The position numbers and the translations under genes are program-made. The notes below the pieces were generated by a model. That model was not told the DNA's origin. It worked only from the letters and a program-made list of their open reading frames with translations, and did no database searches. This document shows positions 36,676-45,486 of a stretch of 64,000 bases of DNA, piece by piece. Origin of the DNA: an uncultured Brachybacterium sp. (lineage in GTDB: Bacteria > Actinomycetota > Actinomycetes > Actinomycetales > Dermabacteraceae); the NCBI RefSeq assembly GCF_947500705.1, contig NZ_CANMSY010000001.1, forward strand, positions 1 to 64,000. Direction: 5' to 3'. Position 1 is the first letter of the stretch, and the number at the start of each line of letters is the position of its first letter.

Positions 36676-37962
36676 TCAGTTCCCGGGCAGCAGCCAGTCG
36701 TTCGGGGCGAACAGCTCGAAGTGCACGTTCTCCTCCGCGACCCCGACCTCGGCCAGCTGCTGCCGGGCGCCCTGGAGGAAGCCGTGCGCGCCGCACAGGT
36801 ACACCTCGGCGCCCTCCGGGATGTGCTCCGCGGCGATCTGCAGGCGACCCTCGCGGGCGGCGAGGCGGTCGTCGTGGCCCGCGCAGGGATCCGACGCCAT
36901 CGAGGACGAGAACCACAGGTGCAGTCGCGAGCCGCTGTGCTCGGGGAGGTCCGCGACCGTGTCGACCAGCTCGCGCACGAGGGCGGAGTCCGCCGCATCA
37001 CCGTCGGCGTGCAGCACGATCACCTGCCGGTCGCTCTGCGCGGCCGCGATGTAGCGCAGCATGCCGAGCATGGGGGTGACCCCGATCCCGGCGGAGACCA
37101 GCACCACCGGGTCGGTGGAGTGGGGATCCAGGGCCAGGTCGCCATAGGGCAGGGTCACCTGGAGCGCATCGCCCTCCTGCAGGTTCTGGTGCAGGTGGGT
37201 GGACACCTCTCCCGCCGGGGTCCCGTCCTCGCGGCGCACGCTGATCCGCCAGCGGCCTTCCCCGGGCGCCGCGGAGAGCGAGTACTGGCGCAGCTGCCGA
37301 GCACCGTCGGCCAGGCGGGCGCCCACGGAGATGTACTGCCCGGGCACGAAGTCCGGCAGCGCGGCCTCACCGTCGGCGGCCATCAGCTCGAAGCTGGCGA
37401 CCGTGGAGCTCTCCTCGACCCGGCGGGTCACCACCGCGGTGCGGAAGACGTCCCCGGGCTCGACGCCGGCATCGGCGTAGAGGTCCTTCTCGAAGGCGAT
37501 CAGGGTGCGAGCCATGTGCCAGTAGACGGCGCTCCACGCCTCCCCGATCTCCGCGGTGACGACATCCGCCCCGAGCACCTCGACGATGGCGGCCATCAGG
37601 TGCTCGTGGACGATCTGGTACTGGTCCTCGGTGATGCCGAGCGAGGCGTGCTTGTGCCCGATGCGTCCGAGCAGCTCGCGAGGGCTCGGAGCATCCGGGG
37701 TCACCAGCAGCGTCGCGTAGGTCGCGACCGAGGAGGCGAGGGCCTTCTGCTGGGTGCCCTGGGCCTGGTTGCCGCGGTTGAAGGTGTCACGCAGCAGCTC
37801 GGGACGGGCCGCGAACATACGACGGTAGAACGCCGGGGCGATCTGGCCGATGTGCTCGCCGACCACCGGCAGCGTCGCGCGGATGATCTGCTCGTGGGCG
37901 GGCGCCAGCGGCGCCTCGAGATCGAGCTGCGGGCGACGGACGGGGGCGAGAGGCAGAGACAT
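36676..37962 (-). CDS. hmp: Flavohaemoprotein (nitric oxide dioxygenase)
   Basis: A 428-residue cytosolic enzyme that converts nitric oxide to nitrate with O2 and NAD(P)H. The globin domain (about residues 15-155) has FYRRMFAARPELLRDTFN and the proximal haem His in GHKHASLGI. The FAD domain includes GQYISVGARL and RQYSLSAAPG, and the NAD domain VLVSAGIGVTPMLGMLRYI and YLCGAHGFLQGARQQL. The length is slightly above E. coli Hmp (396), partly from an N-terminal extension. A GAAGGG ribosome-binding site precedes ATG 37962. Regulation cannot be read; no NsrR-type site was identified. Confidence 0.95.
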   Translation of the reverse strand: MSLPLAPVRRPQLDLEAPLAPAHEQIIRATLPVVGEHIGQIAPAFYRRMFAARPELLRDTFNRGNQAQGTQQKALASSVATYATLLVTPDAPSPRELLGRIGHKHASLGITEDQYQIVHEHLMAAIVEVLGADVVTAEIGEAWSAVYWHMARTLIAFEKDLYADAGVEPGDVFRTAVVTRRVEESSTVASFELMAADGEAALPDFVPGQYISVGARLADGARQLRQYSLSAAPGEGRWRISVRREDGTPAGEVSTHLHQNLQEGDALQVTLPYGDLALDPHSTDPVVLVSAGIGVTPMLGMLRYIAAAQSDRQVIVLHADGDAADSALVRELVDTVADLPEHSGSRLHLWFSSSMASDPCAGHDDRLAAREGRLQIAAEHIPEGAEVYLCGAHGFLQGARQQLAEVGVAEENVHFELFAPNDWLLPGN

Positions 37963-38095
37963 GAGGGAGCCCTTCAGGAGTGCGGAGACGGTTCGGCCGT
38001 CGGTCCTTCGACGACCTGCGCCTCCACGTTAGGAGCGCCCTCCCGGGGGTGCGGGAGACCTTGGTCCTGGCTGCGCTCCCCCGCTCCCGCCGCGG

Positions 38096-38479
38096 TCAGC
38101 GCGCGAGCTCCTCCAGCGCCTGCTGGAGCACCTGGGCGTGGTTGTGCTCGGTGTCCTTCGCCGCGTACAGGAGCACGATCCTGCGGGCCTTGGCCTGTCG
38201 CGCCCGGTCCAGCAGCTCCTGCGGGGCGTCGCTGGTGTCGAGCTCATGGCGGTACCGGTCCGAGAACTCCTGGAAGTCCAGGTCATGGCCATGGAATGCC
38301 TTCCGCAGCTCAGAGCTGGGCGCCACCTCCTGGTCCCAGTCGTCGTGCGCGAGGCGCTCCTTCTTGATGCCGCGCGGCCACAGGCGGTCCACCAGCACCC
38401 GGTACTCGTGGGCGTCGGAGCCGTCGTCGTCCAGGACGTCATGGACCCGTTCGGTGGTGATCTCGAAGCTGCTCATCAT
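38096..38479 (-). CDS. DUF488-family protein
   Basis: A 127-residue cytosolic protein of the DUF488/YeaO type. EYRVLVDRLWPRGIKKERLAHDDW and FSDRYRHEL are the family's conserved segments, and IVLLYAAKDTEHNHAQVLQQAL forms the C-terminal part, with the usual TEHNHA motif. The function is unknown, although members often sit near stress genes. Two adjacent ATG codons open the frame (38479 and 38476). It lies downstream of the thiol peroxidase gene on the same strand, with a hairpin between them, so co-transcription is not expected. Confidence 0.88.
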   Translation of the reverse strand: MMSSFEITTERVHDVLDDDGSDAHEYRVLVDRLWPRGIKKERLAHDDWDQEVAPSSELRKAFHGHDLDFQEFSDRYRHELDTSDAPQELLDRARQAKARRIVLLYAAKDTEHNHAQVLQQALEELAR

Positions 38480-38503
38480 CCGTCCTCACTGTGGTGGAAG
38501 AGA

Positions 38504-38541
38504 CAGGGCCCGGTCCGCGCCGGAGGGCGGGCCGGGCCCTG
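38504..38541 (-). terminator. Hairpin between tpx and the DUF488 gene
   Basis: CAGGGCCCGG (38504-38513) pairs with CCGGGCCCTG (38532-38541). It lies 77 bp after the tpx stop in the direction of transcription and is a plausible terminator. Confidence 0.55.
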
Positions 38542-38617
38542 TGCCGAGGGGTGGGCGACGAGTCGCGGGCGCGAGCGCCGCACGGGTAGCTGAGCTCGAG
38601 CGAGCTCGGACCGGAAC

Positions 38618-39115
38618 TCAGACCAGGACGGCCTTCGCGGCCTCGTAGTCGGGCTCCTCGGAGACCTCGGCGACCTGCTCGGTGTGGACGACCTCGCCGT
38701 TCTCGTCAGTGACGACGACGGCGCGGGAGAGCAGGCCCTGGAGCGGCCCGTCCTGCATCGTCACGCCGAAGTCCTCACCGAAGGAGGAGCGGAAGGCGGA
38801 GCCGGTGACCACGTTCTCGATGCCCTCGGCGCCGCAGAAGCGGGCCTGGGCGAAGGGGAGATCCTTCGAGACGCAGACGACGACGGTGTTCTCGAGACCG
38901 GCGGCGAGCTCGTTGAACTTCCGCACGCTCATCGCGCAGGTGCCGGTGTCGAGCGAGGGGAAGATGTTCAGCACGACGCGCTTGCCCGCGAGGTCGCTGC
39001 TCGTGACGGGCGCGAGGTCCTGGCCGACGAGCTCGAAGGCCGGCAGGGCAGAACCCGTGGCCGGCAGCTCGCCGACGGTGCTGATGGGAGTGTTCTTGAA
39101 GGTGATGGAAGCCAT
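38618..39115 (-). CDS. tpx: Thiol peroxidase
   Basis: A 165-residue atypical two-Cys peroxiredoxin that reduces hydrogen and alkyl peroxides with thioredoxin. The peroxidatic Cys is in FPSLDTGTCAMSVRKFNEL (about residue 60) and the resolving Cys in AQARFCGAEGIENV (about 94), as in Tpx. The N-terminal TFKNTPISTVGELPATG and C-terminal VVVTDENGEVVHTEQV are typical. The length is standard. ATG 39115 follows GATGGAGTC. No OxyR-type control can be identified. Confidence 0.96.
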   Translation of the reverse strand: MASITFKNTPISTVGELPATGSALPAFELVGQDLAPVTSSDLAGKRVVLNIFPSLDTGTCAMSVRKFNELAAGLENTVVVCVSKDLPFAQARFCGAEGIENVVTGSAFRSSFGEDFGVTMQDGPLQGLLSRAVVVTDENGEVVHTEQVAEVSEEPDYEAAKAVLV

Positions 39116-39202
39116 GACTCCATCATCTTCTTCGGAGCTGAGCGGCACAAGCCGCTTCCTGGGAGCCGGCCTCGGCACAGCGCGAAGGCCAGGACGGCCA
39201 GG

Positions 39203-40090
39203 TCAGTCCATCGTCTCCCGCAGCCGATCCGTCTGCTCCGCGACATCGAAATCAGCGGCGGGCCACTGCGGGTCGATCCCCTCGAGGGCGTCCAGCAGCA
39301 GCTGCTGGACGGCGATGCGGGCATACCATTTGCGATCGGCCGGGATCACGTTCCAGGGGGCCGCGACCGTCGAGGTCGCCCTCAGCGCCCGCGTGTACGC
39401 CTCCATGTAGCTGTCCCAGTGGTGACGCTCGTCGACATCACCCGGGTTGAACTTCCAGTGCTTGTCCGGGCGCTCGAGCCGTTCCATCAGCCGCTCCCCC
39501 TGCTCCTGACGGGAGATGTGCAGCATGACCTTCACGATCGTCGTCCCCGCCTCGGTGAGCTCCCGCTCGAAGGCGTTGATGGCGGTGTACCGCTCGCGGA
39601 GCTCCTTCGCGTCGGCCCAGCCGTGCACGCGATGGATCAGCACGTCCTCGTAGTGGGAGCGGTCGAAGACCCCGAGCATCCCGGGGGCGGGGGTGCGCTT
39701 GCGGATCCGCCACAGGAAGTCATGGCGCTTCTCCGCCGGGGTCGGGGCCTTGAAGGCGGCGATGTCCACGCCCTGCGGATCCACGTTCCCCACCACATGG
39801 CGCATGATGCCGCCCTTGCCGGAGGTGTCCATCCCCTGCACGACCAGCAGCACGGAGCGGCCGCCCTCCTGGCCGTGGTGGGCGGCGTACAGGCGCTCCT
39901 GCAGTTCATCGAGTGCGCTGTCGCGCTCGGCGAGCACCGCCTTGCCGTCGTCCTTCTTCCCCTCGAAACCGGGGGTGGCGCGGGGATCGAGGTCGGTGAC
40001 GTCGCCCTTCCACGCGGATTCGATCGGAAAGCCCGTGGGCGTCTGGTCACTCGGTGCGGGCTTCTTCGACTTCTTCGGCGTCTTCGACAT
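39203..40090 (-). CDS. Polyphosphate kinase 2 family protein
   Basis: A 295-residue PPK2-family kinase, which transfers phosphate between polyphosphate and nucleotides. Walker A is seen as VQGMDTSGKGGIMRHV, Walker B/lid in GVFDRSHYEDVLIHRVHG, and the conserved FERELTEAGTTIVKVMLHIS and HWKFNPGDVDERHHWDSYMEAYT follow. A Lys/Pro-rich N-terminal tail (MSKTPKKSKKPAPS) is an extension. It is a one-domain PPK2; whether it makes ADP, ATP or GDP-based products is not readable. ATG 40090 follows a TACCCT -10 by 6 nt, so the message is probably leaderless. Confidence 0.92.
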   Translation of the reverse strand: MSKTPKKSKKPAPSDQTPTGFPIESAWKGDVTDLDPRATPGFEGKKDDGKAVLAERDSALDELQERLYAAHHGQEGGRSVLLVVQGMDTSGKGGIMRHVVGNVDPQGVDIAAFKAPTPAEKRHDFLWRIRKRTPAPGMLGVFDRSHYEDVLIHRVHGWADAKELRERYTAINAFERELTEAGTTIVKVMLHISRQEQGERLMERLERPDKHWKFNPGDVDERHHWDSYMEAYTRALRATSTVAAPWNVIPADRKWYARIAVQQLLLDALEGIDPQWPAADFDVAEQTDRLRETMD

Positions 40091-40096
40091 GCAGGC

Positions 40097-40102
40097 AGGG
40101 TA
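40097..40102 (-). promoter_or_regulatory. -10 element (TACCCT) of the PPK2 gene
   Basis: TACCCT on the minus strand ends 6 nt before ATG 40090. Confidence 0.45.
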
Positions 40103-40174
40103 GCCCGGGGCCGCCCCGGCGTGGGGTTTCGCGGCCGACTTGACTCCACCGTTCGGTCGGCGGAATGTCGTCAC

Positions 40175-41283
40175 ATGACCTTCACCGCCATCACCCATGC
40201 CCATATCGTCCCTATCGAGGGCGAGCCCTTCGACGGGGCGCTCCTCGTCCAGGACGGACGGATCACCGATCTCGGTCCCGACCTGGAGATCCCTGCATAC
40301 GCCGAGGTGCTCGACGCCGAAGGCGGCTGGCTGCTGCCGGGGTTCATCGACGCCCATGTGCACCTCGGCGTCGCCGAGGAGGGCGAGGGCTGGGCCGGCG
40401 AGGACATCAACGAGATGACGGATCCGGTGATGGCGGCGGCCCGGGCGATCGATGCGATCAACCCGGTCGAGATCGGATTCGACGACGCGATCATCGGCGG
40501 CATCACGGCGGTAAACGTCAACCCCGGCTCCGGGAACCCGATCGGCGGGCTCGCGGTCGCGATCCGCACCCACGGCCGGGTGGTCGACGAGATGGTGCTG
40601 CGCAGCCCGTCCGGGCTGAAGGCCGCGCTCGGCGAGAACCCCAAGCGGGTCTACGGCGAGCGCAAGCAGACCCCGTCGACCCGGCTCGGCGTGGCCCTGA
40701 CCATCCGTCAGGCCTTCGCGAAGGCTCACGCCTGGAGCGCGAGATCCCCTGGCGTCAGCACTCCCATCGGGCCGACGACATCGCGACCGCGCTGCGGATC
40801 GCCGAGGAGTTCGGGTTCGAACTGGTGCTGGATCACGGCACGGAGGCCTACCTGATCGCGGACCGGATCGCCGCGGCGGGAGTCCCCGTGCTCTACGGGC
40901 CGCTGATCGTCTCGCGATCCAATGTGGAGGTGCGTCACCGCACGCCGAAGGCGCCGGGCATCCTCACCGCGGCGGGGGTGAAGGTCTCGATCATCACCGA
41001 CCACCCGGTGGTGCCGATCGAGTTCCTCGTCGACCAGGCGGCGCTGGCGGTCAAGCACGGCATGGCGCCGGCCGACGCCCTGCGGGCGATCACCCTGAAT
41101 CCGGCCGAGGTGCTGGGGATCGCCGACCGGCTCGGCTCCCTCGCGCCGGGCAAGGACGCCGACCTCGTGCTGTGGGAGGGCGATCCACTGGATACGCGGA
41201 ATCGCACCCTGCGGGTCTGGCAGCAGGGCCGTGAGGTGATGCGCCGTGACGAGGCCGGGGAGCCGGTGATCACGGAACGGTGA
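40175..41283 (+). pseudogene. Amidohydrolase broken by a deletion and frameshift
   Basis: The first part, from ATG 40175 (MTFTAITHAHIVPIEGEPFD), encodes the N-terminal beta-sandwich and metal motif GFIDAHVHLG of an imidazolonepropionase-like amidohydrolase and continues to AFAKAHA near 40735. From there the homologous sequence resumes in another frame (LEREIPWRQHSHRADDIATA, then LDHGTEAYLIADR, SIITDHPVVPIEF, ITLNPAEVLGIADRLGSLAPG) to the stop at 41283. A segment expected between these blocks, about 25-30 residues, is missing. The continuous first frame ends at 40855. Unless rescued, no full enzyme can be made. A sequencing error alone would not explain the missing residues. Confidence 0.85.
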
Positions 41284-41331
41284 GCCGGCGGGGCGAGGAC
41301 AGAGGGCGGGGCCTTCTCCGTCGGCCCGGCC

Positions 41332-42267
41332 CTACCTGCCGTAGCGGCGAGCGGTGCTGTGCCGCTGGGACTCCTCGAGCGCCCGGAAGCGCCGTTCGAT
41401 GCTCGGAGGCAGCGGTCGCCGTTCCCGCAGCACCCAGCCGGCCCCGCGCACGGCATCCAGCAGAGCGAGCGCCGTGAGCCGGTCGCGCGGGGCCGAGGCG
41501 AGGACGTCGCGGGTGCGACGGAGCGCCGATCCGATCGGCCGGCGCAGCCAGATGAACCACAGCGTGTTGCGCAGACCGTGGCGGCGGCGGAGCCGGGAGT
41601 CGCGCTGCACCGATGCCTGGTGATGGACCACCACGTCCGGCAGGTGCACGAGCTCCCAGCCGGCGGTCGCGAGGTCCGCGGCCAGCAGCTCCTCCTCGCC
41701 CCCGAGCCACAGCCTCTCGCTGAACCCACCGACGGCGGTGAACGCCTCGCGTCGCACGACGGAGGCTCCGGCGAGGAAGCTGCCGAGCGTGGGGCCCGGC
41801 ATCCAGGTCGGTCCCTGCACCGGCGAGTTCAGCAGTTCGGAGTTGATCGGGTCCTCGCGGCCGCCGGGTTCGACCAGGATTCTGCCCGTGACCACGCCCA
41901 GCCTCGGGTGCGCCGCGAGCGCATCAGCCGCCCGCCGCAGCGAGCCCGGTTCCCACCAGGTGTCGTCGTCGCAGAAGGCCACGAACGGGGTGTCGACCCG
42001 GCGGACCCCGACATTGCGCCCCACCGCGCCGAGGTTGACCGGGCTCGGAACCAGGTCGACCTCGGGGAACCGGGTGCGGATCGCGTCGGCGGTGCCGTCC
42101 TGAGAACCGTTGTCGACCACCACGATGTGCGGCTGCTCGGGCAGGTCGCGCAGTCGCGACAGGGCCCTCAGCGCCTCGTCACGACGGTTGTACGTGATCA
42201 TGACGACCGCGACCCGGTCGTCGGGTCCGACGGAGGCGGAGGCGGGGGCGGGGCGCAGTTCAGTCAC
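41332..42267 (-). CDS. GT2 glycosyltransferase
   Basis: A 311-residue family 2 glycosyltransferase. The nucleotide-sugar fold begins VAVVMITYNRRDEALRALSR, with VDNGSQDGTADAIR, the metal-binding DDD in FVAFCDDDTWWEPGS and the acceptor region GGFSERLWLGGEEELLAADL. A basic C-terminal tail may bind membrane. The donor and acceptor are unknown; rhamnosyl- or galactofuranosyl-type transferases share this shape. GTG 42267 overlaps the end of the neighbouring GT2 gene by 8 bp and follows GAGGAG. With the paralogue it likely builds a cell-surface glycan. Confidence 0.9.
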   Translation of the reverse strand: MTELRPAPASASVGPDDRVAVVMITYNRRDEALRALSRLRDLPEQPHIVVVDNGSQDGTADAIRTRFPEVDLVPSPVNLGAVGRNVGVRRVDTPFVAFCDDDTWWEPGSLRRAADALAAHPRLGVVTGRILVEPGGREDPINSELLNSPVQGPTWMPGPTLGSFLAGASVVRREAFTAVGGFSERLWLGGEEELLAADLATAGWELVHLPDVVVHHQASVQRDSRLRRRHGLRNTLWFIWLRRPIGSALRRTRDVLASAPRDRLTALALLDAVRGAGWVLRERRPLPPSIERRFRALEESQRHSTARRYGR

Positions 42268-43144
42268 GGGGACTCCTCGGGGAGGGCGGGCGGCGGGAGC
42301 GGTCTCCGGTACGGACCAGCACGAGCGCGGCTTCGGTCGCGGGCGAGACCGTGCGGCGCCGTCGCAGCGCCGCTGGGAGGCGGGGCACGGCACCGACGAG
42401 CCCGCGCCGGCCACGGCGCCCCGCGCGCAGCGCCGTGATCAGTTCCGTCCGGACCGCGCCCCAGGGGCGTCGGAGCACAGCGGTGAGGATCCGGCTGCGG
42501 ACCAGTTCGACCTGCCGCTGCTCGGAGGGCTCGCGGCGCTTCGAGGGATGGTGGTGGGCGCGGACCGCGGGGACGTAGCAGAGATGCCACCCGGCGTCGA
42601 ACAGATCGAGCGCCACCCGCTCCTCCTCGCCGGGGAACCGGACCACGTCATCGAATCCGCCCACCTGCAGGAAGGCCGAGCGGCGCACGATGGCTCCGCA
42701 GCCCACGAAGCCGAGCAGCAGCGGGCCGGGCAGGCCGTCCCGGACACCGAGCGGGGAGCTCGCGAGGACGGCATCGAGCGGATCCGGCTGCTGCCGCGGA
42801 CCCACCGCGATCGATCCGGCGAGCAGGCCGAGGGAGGGGTGCGCGTCGAAGACCTCCTCCGCCCGGGCGAGCGCTCCCGGTGCCCACCACGAGTCGTCAT
42901 CGGCGAAGGCCACGTACGGAGTGGTCGCGAGGCGCGCCCCGATGGTCCGCGCCACGGCGCCGACGTTCTCCGGCAGGGTGACGACGCGGACCTCGGGATG
43001 CGCGGCGCGCACCGCGGCGGAGGTCCCGTCCGTCGAGGCGTTGTCCATGACGATCACCGGCGCCTCATGGTGGCCGAGGTGCTCGATCAGCTCATCGCGC
43101 CGGTTCCAGGAGGCCACCACGATCGTGACCCGGTGCTCGCTCAT
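42260..43144 (-). CDS. GT2 glycosyltransferase (paralogue)
   Basis: A 294-residue family 2 glycosyltransferase, closely similar in plan to the next gene: VTIVVASWNRRDELIEHLG, VMDNASTDGTSAAVRAAHPE, VAFADDDSWWAPGALARA and GGFDDVVRFPGEEERVALDL. The two probably arose by tandem duplication (inference from order and motifs). The C-terminal part is strongly basic. ATG 43144 overlaps the stop of the PepSY lipoprotein gene (TGATG), so the three genes form one translationally coupled unit. No export or polymerisation gene is nearby. Confidence 0.9.
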   Translation of the reverse strand: MSEHRVTIVVASWNRRDELIEHLGHHEAPVIVMDNASTDGTSAAVRAAHPEVRVVTLPENVGAVARTIGARLATTPYVAFADDDSWWAPGALARAEEVFDAHPSLGLLAGSIAVGPRQQPDPLDAVLASSPLGVRDGLPGPLLLGFVGCGAIVRRSAFLQVGGFDDVVRFPGEEERVALDLFDAGWHLCYVPAVRAHHHPSKRREPSEQRQVELVRSRILTAVLRRPWGAVRTELITALRAGRRGRRGLVGAVPRLPAALRRRRTVSPATEAALVLVRTGDRSRRPPSPRSPRD

Positions 43145-43875
43145 CAGTCGTCGATCCGGACCTCACCGGTCTCGACGTCGACCTCCACGTCGACGTCGCC
43201 TCCCTCGGCGCGGTCGATGTCGATCTGGTAGTGGATCGTGCCGTCCTCGGAGTCGAGATCCCAGCCGCTGACGCGCCCCGGTTCCTCGCCGAGGGCGATC
43301 TCGATCGCCTCGGCGTAGGCCATCGGGGAGGTCACGTCGACCACGGGGTCCTGATCGTCGTCGCTGTCCTGCTCGTGCTCGGTGACCTCGCCGGAGGTGG
43401 CGTCGATGTCGAGCTCATGCTGGGTGCCGTCGGCGACGAGCTCGAGCTCCCACTCCCAGGTGCGATCGTCGTGGTCGATCCCGATCTGCACGAGGTCGCC
43501 GCCGCCCACGGTCTCGGTCGCGATCTCGATCGCTCGCTCGGCGGTGATCGGCAGCTCCTCGGTGGCGAGGTCTGCGTCCTCGGGCAGTGCGGCCGCCGCG
43601 GGATCCTGCTGCGCGGAGTCCGTCGCGCCACCGTCATCACTCGCCGCGCCGCCGCCGTCGCTCGCGCCGCCGCCGTCACTCGCGCCGCCGCCGTCGCTCA
43701 CCGTGCCGTCGTTCGTGTCGTCCCCACCCTCCTCGGTGGTGCCGGGCTCCTCCGCGGGTGCGGCGCCGGGGTCCTCGTCGGCAGTGCCGCCGCACCCGGC
43801 GACCAGGGCGAGAGCGAGCGCGCCGAGCGCCGCGGCGCGGACGGCCCTACGGGGACGGCTGATCGTACGGAGCAT
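43144..43875 (-). CDS. PepSY-domain lipoprotein
   Basis: A 243-residue exported protein with a lipobox LALVAGC (Cys about residue 28). A long acidic, repeat-bearing linker follows, with SDGGGA units repeated at the DNA level by 18-bp blocks (about 43643-43697), and then two PepSY domains. The first is PITAERAIEIATETVGGGDLVQ...GEVTEHEQD and the second PMAYAEAIEIALGEEPG...GDVDVEVDVETGEVRIDD. PepSY domains are thought to inhibit peptidases or bind the cell wall. ATG 43875 is chosen because GAAAGGTGG precedes it. It heads an operon with two glycosyltransferases. Confidence 0.9.
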   Translation of the reverse strand: MLRTISRPRRAVRAAALGALALALVAGCGGTADEDPGAAPAEEPGTTEEGGDDTNDGTVSDGGGASDGGGASDGGGAASDDGGATDSAQQDPAAAALPEDADLATEELPITAERAIEIATETVGGGDLVQIGIDHDDRTWEWELELVADGTQHELDIDATSGEVTEHEQDSDDDQDPVVDVTSPMAYAEAIEIALGEEPGRVSGWDLDSEDGTIHYQIDIDRAEGGDVDVEVDVETGEVRIDD

Positions 43876-44453
43876 GGCGTTCCACCTTTCGCGACGGGCG
43901 CCGCCGACGACGGCACCCTCAGGCTGTTCGGGCATCTCCACAGTAGAGGGCCGGGCCGGACCCCAGGAGGGCCTGAGAACTCTCTCATCCGGCTCTCACC
44001 GGGGCCTTCTGCCTCGGCGCAGGCCGTGGCGGCGCCGGGCCGTCGACGCCGTCGCACCGACGGACCGACCGCACGGTCCTGAAAAGATCTCGATGGCCGC
44101 CGGACAGCGCCGGCGCCGGGCTTCCAGGTCGCCGGCGGGGCGTGCTCCGCTGCCCCGCAGTCGGGCGACAGATCACCTCTCACTCACGGCGCAGCCCCGG
44201 ATGAGCTGGACCTCCACCTCGCGGACCGAGGAGCTGCGCCGTGACGAAGCGGCGCCCCGGTGGCGTTGCACGGGCCCGCCGCACCCCGCGCCGGGGACCG
44301 CCCGGACGGCCGATCCCCGGGGCCGAGCACCCTGAGCCGTTGGCCTTCGTGCGCTAGCGTCGTTCAGCACCGGACAGGACCGCATGGCGTCCCTCGGATG
44401 CCTGGGACCACCGGTCGGCAGAATTCCCGAACGACGGCACGAAGGAGCATCTG
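43876..44453. other. 578-bp divergent intergenic region
   Basis: It lies between the minus-strand PepSY lipoprotein gene and the forward PRC-barrel gene. No supported coding frame was found; open frames lack ribosome-binding sites and domain patterns. The left edge includes the lipoprotein's GAAAGGTGG ribosome-binding site, and AAGGAGCATCTG precedes ATG 44454 on the right. The promoters of both operons must lie here but no clear -35/-10 pair can be named. Confidence 0.5.
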
Positions 44454-45311
44454 ATGACTTTCCAAGGCACCATCGAGGAACTGCAGAACGCCGTGGTCGT
44501 GGACCGCGACGGCGACAAGCTGGGCAAGGTCGGCCAGGTATACCTGGACAACGACACCCAGCAGCCGTCCTGGGTGACGGTGAACACCGGACTTTTCGGC
44601 ACGAACGAGAGCTTCGTACCTCTGGACCGGTCCGACTACGCCAACGGCACCATCACGGTGCCGTTCGAGAAGTCCTTCATCAAGGACGCCCCGAACATCG
44701 CCGGGGACGGCGAGCTCCCGCGCGAGCAGGAGAGCGAGCTCTACAGCTACTACGGACTCAGCGGTGGCACCGGTGGCCGGCAGGAGCCGGGCGTCGATCC
44801 CACGGACCGCCGTGACCGCGCAGGGCAGGAGCACGCCACGGGCCCCCGGGGCGATCAGGATCACCGCGGTCAGGATCAGCACCGCGCCCAGGATCAGCAC
44901 CGCGCCGCCGGGTCCGACGGCGGTGACGTCACGCTCCACGAGGAGCAGGTACGCGTGGGCACCGAGCAGGTGCAGACGGGCCGGGTCCGCCTGCGCAAGC
45001 ACGTGGTCACCGACACCGAACGGGTCGAGGTGCCCGTGCAGCGCGAGGAGGTCGTCCTGGAGCGCGAGCCCGCCGACGGCCGCGCCGGTGGCACCCTCTC
45101 CGACGAGGAGGTGGACGTCACCCTCACCGAGGAGCGTCCGGTCGTGGAGAAGGAGACCGTCGCGACGGAGAACGTGCGTCTCGGCAAGCGGTCCGTGACG
45201 GACAACGAGACCGTGCAGACCGAGGTCTCCCACGAGGAGGTCGAGGTCGACGGCACCGACGGCCGTCACGATCGACGCGAAGGGAACACAGAGCCCGGTC
45301 GCGGCATCTGA
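44454..45311 (+). CDS. PRC-barrel and DUF2382 stress protein
   Basis: A 285-residue protein. The N-terminal PRC-barrel (about 1-100) reads AVVVDRDGDKLGKVGQVYLD...SWVTVNTGLFGTNESFVPL. A linker of Gln/Asp/His/Arg repeats (DQDHRGQDQHRAQDQHRA, about 137-154) leads to a DUF2382/YsnF-type domain (LHEEQVRVGTEQVQTGRVRL, then VEVPVQREEVVLER, VTLTEERPVVEKETVA). Proteins of this type are cytosolic and often stress-induced; the molecular role is unknown. AAGGAGCATCTG before ATG 44454 is a good ribosome-binding site. The gene is followed by a strong hairpin at 45333. Confidence 0.9.
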   Translation: MTFQGTIEELQNAVVVDRDGDKLGKVGQVYLDNDTQQPSWVTVNTGLFGTNESFVPLDRSDYANGTITVPFEKSFIKDAPNIAGDGELPREQESELYSYYGLSGGTGGRQEPGVDPTDRRDRAGQEHATGPRGDQDHRGQDQHRAQDQHRAAGSDGGDVTLHEEQVRVGTEQVQTGRVRLRKHVVTDTERVEVPVQREEVVLEREPADGRAGGTLSDEEVDVTLTEERPVVEKETVATENVRLGKRSVTDNETVQTEVSHEEVEVDGTDGRHDRREGNTEPGRGI

Positions 45312-45332
45312 ACACCTCATAGCAGTTCGAGC

Positions 45333-45367
45333 GACGGGCGCGCCACCCCACGGGTGACGCGCCCGTC
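45333..45367 (+). terminator. Hairpin after the PRC-barrel gene
   Basis: GACGGGCGCG (45333-45342) pairs with CGCGCCCGTC (45358-45367), with an inner CACC/GGTG pair. It lies 21 bp after the stop, with no clear T-tract. Confidence 0.7.
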
Positions 45368-45486
45368 GTCGCTGACCGTGTCCCGGCCGCGGGACCTCGG
45401 GCCTTCCTCTGTCGGTGGGAAGGGCATACCGTCGAGGTGCCGGTGCGTCCAGCCGGCACCCCGACCGCCGGATCTGAGGAGCTCTC

